Shown one piece after another: positions 4,875 to 5,772 of a DNA stretch of 5,772 nt. The translations under genes were made by a program, and so were the position numbers. A model generated the notes under the pieces. The model searched no databases and was not told where the DNA came from. It saw only the letters and a program-made list of their open reading frames with translations. Within the stretch, counting starts at the first letter, position 1. Every line of letters begins with the position of its first letter. Origin of the DNA: JAVBPE01 sp031549865 (GTDB taxonomy: Bacteria > Bacillota_I > Bacilli_A > Acholeplasmatales > Anaeroplasmataceae); contig JAVBPE010000025.1 in NCBI GenBank assembly GCA_031549865.1, positions 1 to 5,772 on the forward strand, given 5' to 3'.

Positions 4875-5771
4875 TTATAATCCCCAAAACGTTAGAAATC
4901 CTTTGTTAAATTCCGAGGCAAACATCTGAACTACTTCCCTAGCATATAAGCTAAATTGATTATGTCCATAATAAGCTAATGCTTGAGCATGTGCAGGATC
5001 ATATAACATTCCTTTTCCCATCAAACTAGCTTCTTTTAATTCATGTAAATAAAATCTTGAATCAGCACCTTTAATCTTCGATGATGAACTTATTCTATTT
5101 AACATAGCATTATTTCCATTATCATATCCAAAACTATTAACATGTTTTGTTACAATATCCAAATTTTTGGATGTAACTTTAATGCTCATCTTTCCAGCTG
5201 CTTGCAATGAATAATGAGTATAACCCCATGCTCCACCTATTACAGCCCCTGCAATAGCACCATACATAAATCCCTGAGAAGCTCCTTCCCAAAAACCTAC
5301 ACCATTTGCGTTACCAATTAATCCTCCAACAACTAATCCTGCTGCACCTATCGCGAGCGAGCCAACAAATGCTCCGGCAAAAGTTGCAGCGGCTGCATTA
5401 ACGGCCATTGTTGATGTAAAGACCGACATAATTGCCCCACCTGCGGCAGCAAATCCACCAGCAGTAATAACAGTAAGCGCCAATGCCCCAAGTATAATTG
5501 CTCCACCAATAGCCCAATGCCACCATTTGTGTCCATCGGGATCAATTCTCATTATTGGATTATTCCCACAATACCAAAATAAATTAAGCCCATTAATAGA
5601 ACTAGGATCCAAATAATCCAAACTATCCGCAGTAATAAATCTACCAATAAGGGGATCATAATACCTACTTAAACAATAAAACATTTTTAAATCAGTATCA
5701 TAATAGTAACCCCTGTATCTAAATGGATTAATATTCCCAATAAAATTAGGATCTACTGGACATGTTCTATA
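4875..5771 (-). CDS. Rhs/WapA-type polymorphic toxin, C-terminal part (5' end outside the window)
   Basis: The frame is open to the window edge, so the first in-frame ATG (5684) is internal; 298 residues are visible. Residues 1-80 are the last Rhs-core repeat: RTCPVDPNFIGNINPFRYRG, then YYYDTDLKMFYCLSRYYDP, then LIGRFITADSLDYLDP and NPIMRIDPDGH, the conserved junction after which toxins vary. Residues 83-185 are Gly/Ala-rich and hydrophobic (IGGAIILGALAL, AGGFAAAGGA, GSLAIGAAGLVVGGLIG, MYGAIAGAVIGGAWG). This is a pretoxin segment that could help membrane passage. Residues 190-298 form the variable toxin domain. It contains DSRFYLHELKEASLMGKGM (238-256), with an HExxE (243-247), then AHAQALAYYG and FSLYAREVV. 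I recognise no known catalytic family. Rhs proteins encapsulate the toxin in a beta-cocoon and deliver it to neighbouring cells; this is family knowledge. The next gene is the likely immunity partner. Confidence 0.92.
   Translation of the reverse strand, partial: YRTCPVDPNFIGNINPFRYRGYYYDTDLKMFYCLSRYYDPLIGRFITADSLDYLDPSSINGLNLFWYCGNNPIMRIDPDGHKWWHWAIGGAIILGALALTVITAGGFAAAGGAIMSVFTSTMAVNAAAATFAGAFVGSLAIGAAGLVVGGLIGNANGVGFWEGASQGFMYGAIAGAVIGGAWGYTHYSLQAAGKMSIKVTSKNLDIVTKHVNSFGYDNGNNAMLNRISSSSKIKGADSRFYLHELKEASLMGKGMLYDPAHAQALAYYGHNQFSLYAREVVQMFASEFNKGFLTFWGL
5557..5693. repeat. Direct repeat, right copy inside the intact Rhs gene
   Basis: Identical to 1-137. It covers codons DLKMFYC to GNNP of the intact Rhs gene, ending about 10 codons before the variable toxin junction DPDGH. 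Recombination between the two copies would remove 5556 bp, including this toxin, its immunity gene and the recombinase module, and would fuse the intact Rhs core to whatever follows the left copy. Confidence 0.97.
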
Positions 5772-5772
5772 T

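Noticed and set aside
5348..5545. Minus-strand leucine-rich 65-codon frame
   Set aside because: It is an alternative frame of the Gly/Ala-rich pretoxin segment of the Rhs gene.
1..5772. tRNA, rRNA, CRISPR array or replication origin
   Set aside because: No cloverleaf, ribosomal motif, regularly spaced repeat array or iteron cluster was seen; the three evenly spaced palindromes at 3440-3521 are explained as operators.

Overview
The window is AT-rich DNA (roughly 30% G+C by eye) with strong AGGAG/AGGGG-type ribosome sites, UUG- and AUA-rich codons and a consensus sigma-A promoter. This suggests a low-GC Bacillota, possibly a gut lineage near Erysipelotrichia or the RF39-type Bacilli. That placement is inference. 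TGG is used for Trp and TGA acts as a stop, so the standard code fits.

Right end (about 4270-5772, minus strand): the 3' end of a large Rhs/WapA-type polymorphic toxin gene. It has the last Rhs-core repeat, a Gly/Ala-rich hydrophobic pretoxin segment and a C-terminal domain of about 100 residues. It is followed 47 bp later by a 185-codon gene placed as the cognate immunity gene. Left end (1-164): a second copy of the Rhs-core 3' end, identical over 137 bp to 5557-5693 and in the same orientation. It is detached from any Rhs 5' region and runs off the window edge. This is the layout of an Rhs toxin-switching array: a full gene, its immunity gene, and a downstream orphan core tip able to recombine with the first.

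Between the copies lies a module of mobile-element character: a TnpX-like large serine recombinase (1144-2763), an overlapping 43-codon small ORF read from the sequence (2744-2875), a 163-aa protein that looks like an ImmA/IrrE-type peptidase whose zinc histidines are replaced (2936-3427), and a divergent XRE repressor (3574-3897). The divergent intergenic region holds a consensus promoter for the leftward operon, a weaker rightward promoter, and three related 19-bp palindromes spaced 32 and 31 bp apart, the likely operators. The recombinase operon has a terminator at 1091-1138, and the repressor gene has one at 3896-3949.

Two further parts are accessory. A 258-aa protein of unknown function (176-952) has its own promoter and lies just before the orphan Rhs tip. 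A decayed coding region (3926-4245, one in-frame stop and one frameshift) contains two related palindromes and lies between the immunity gene and the repressor.

Taken together, the window looks like a polymorphic-toxin array interrupted by, or carrying, a repressor-controlled serine-recombinase element. The most notable items are the 137-bp duplication, the three-operator switch, the apparently zinc-less ImmA-like protein, the hidden small ORF and the unassigned toxin/immunity pair.
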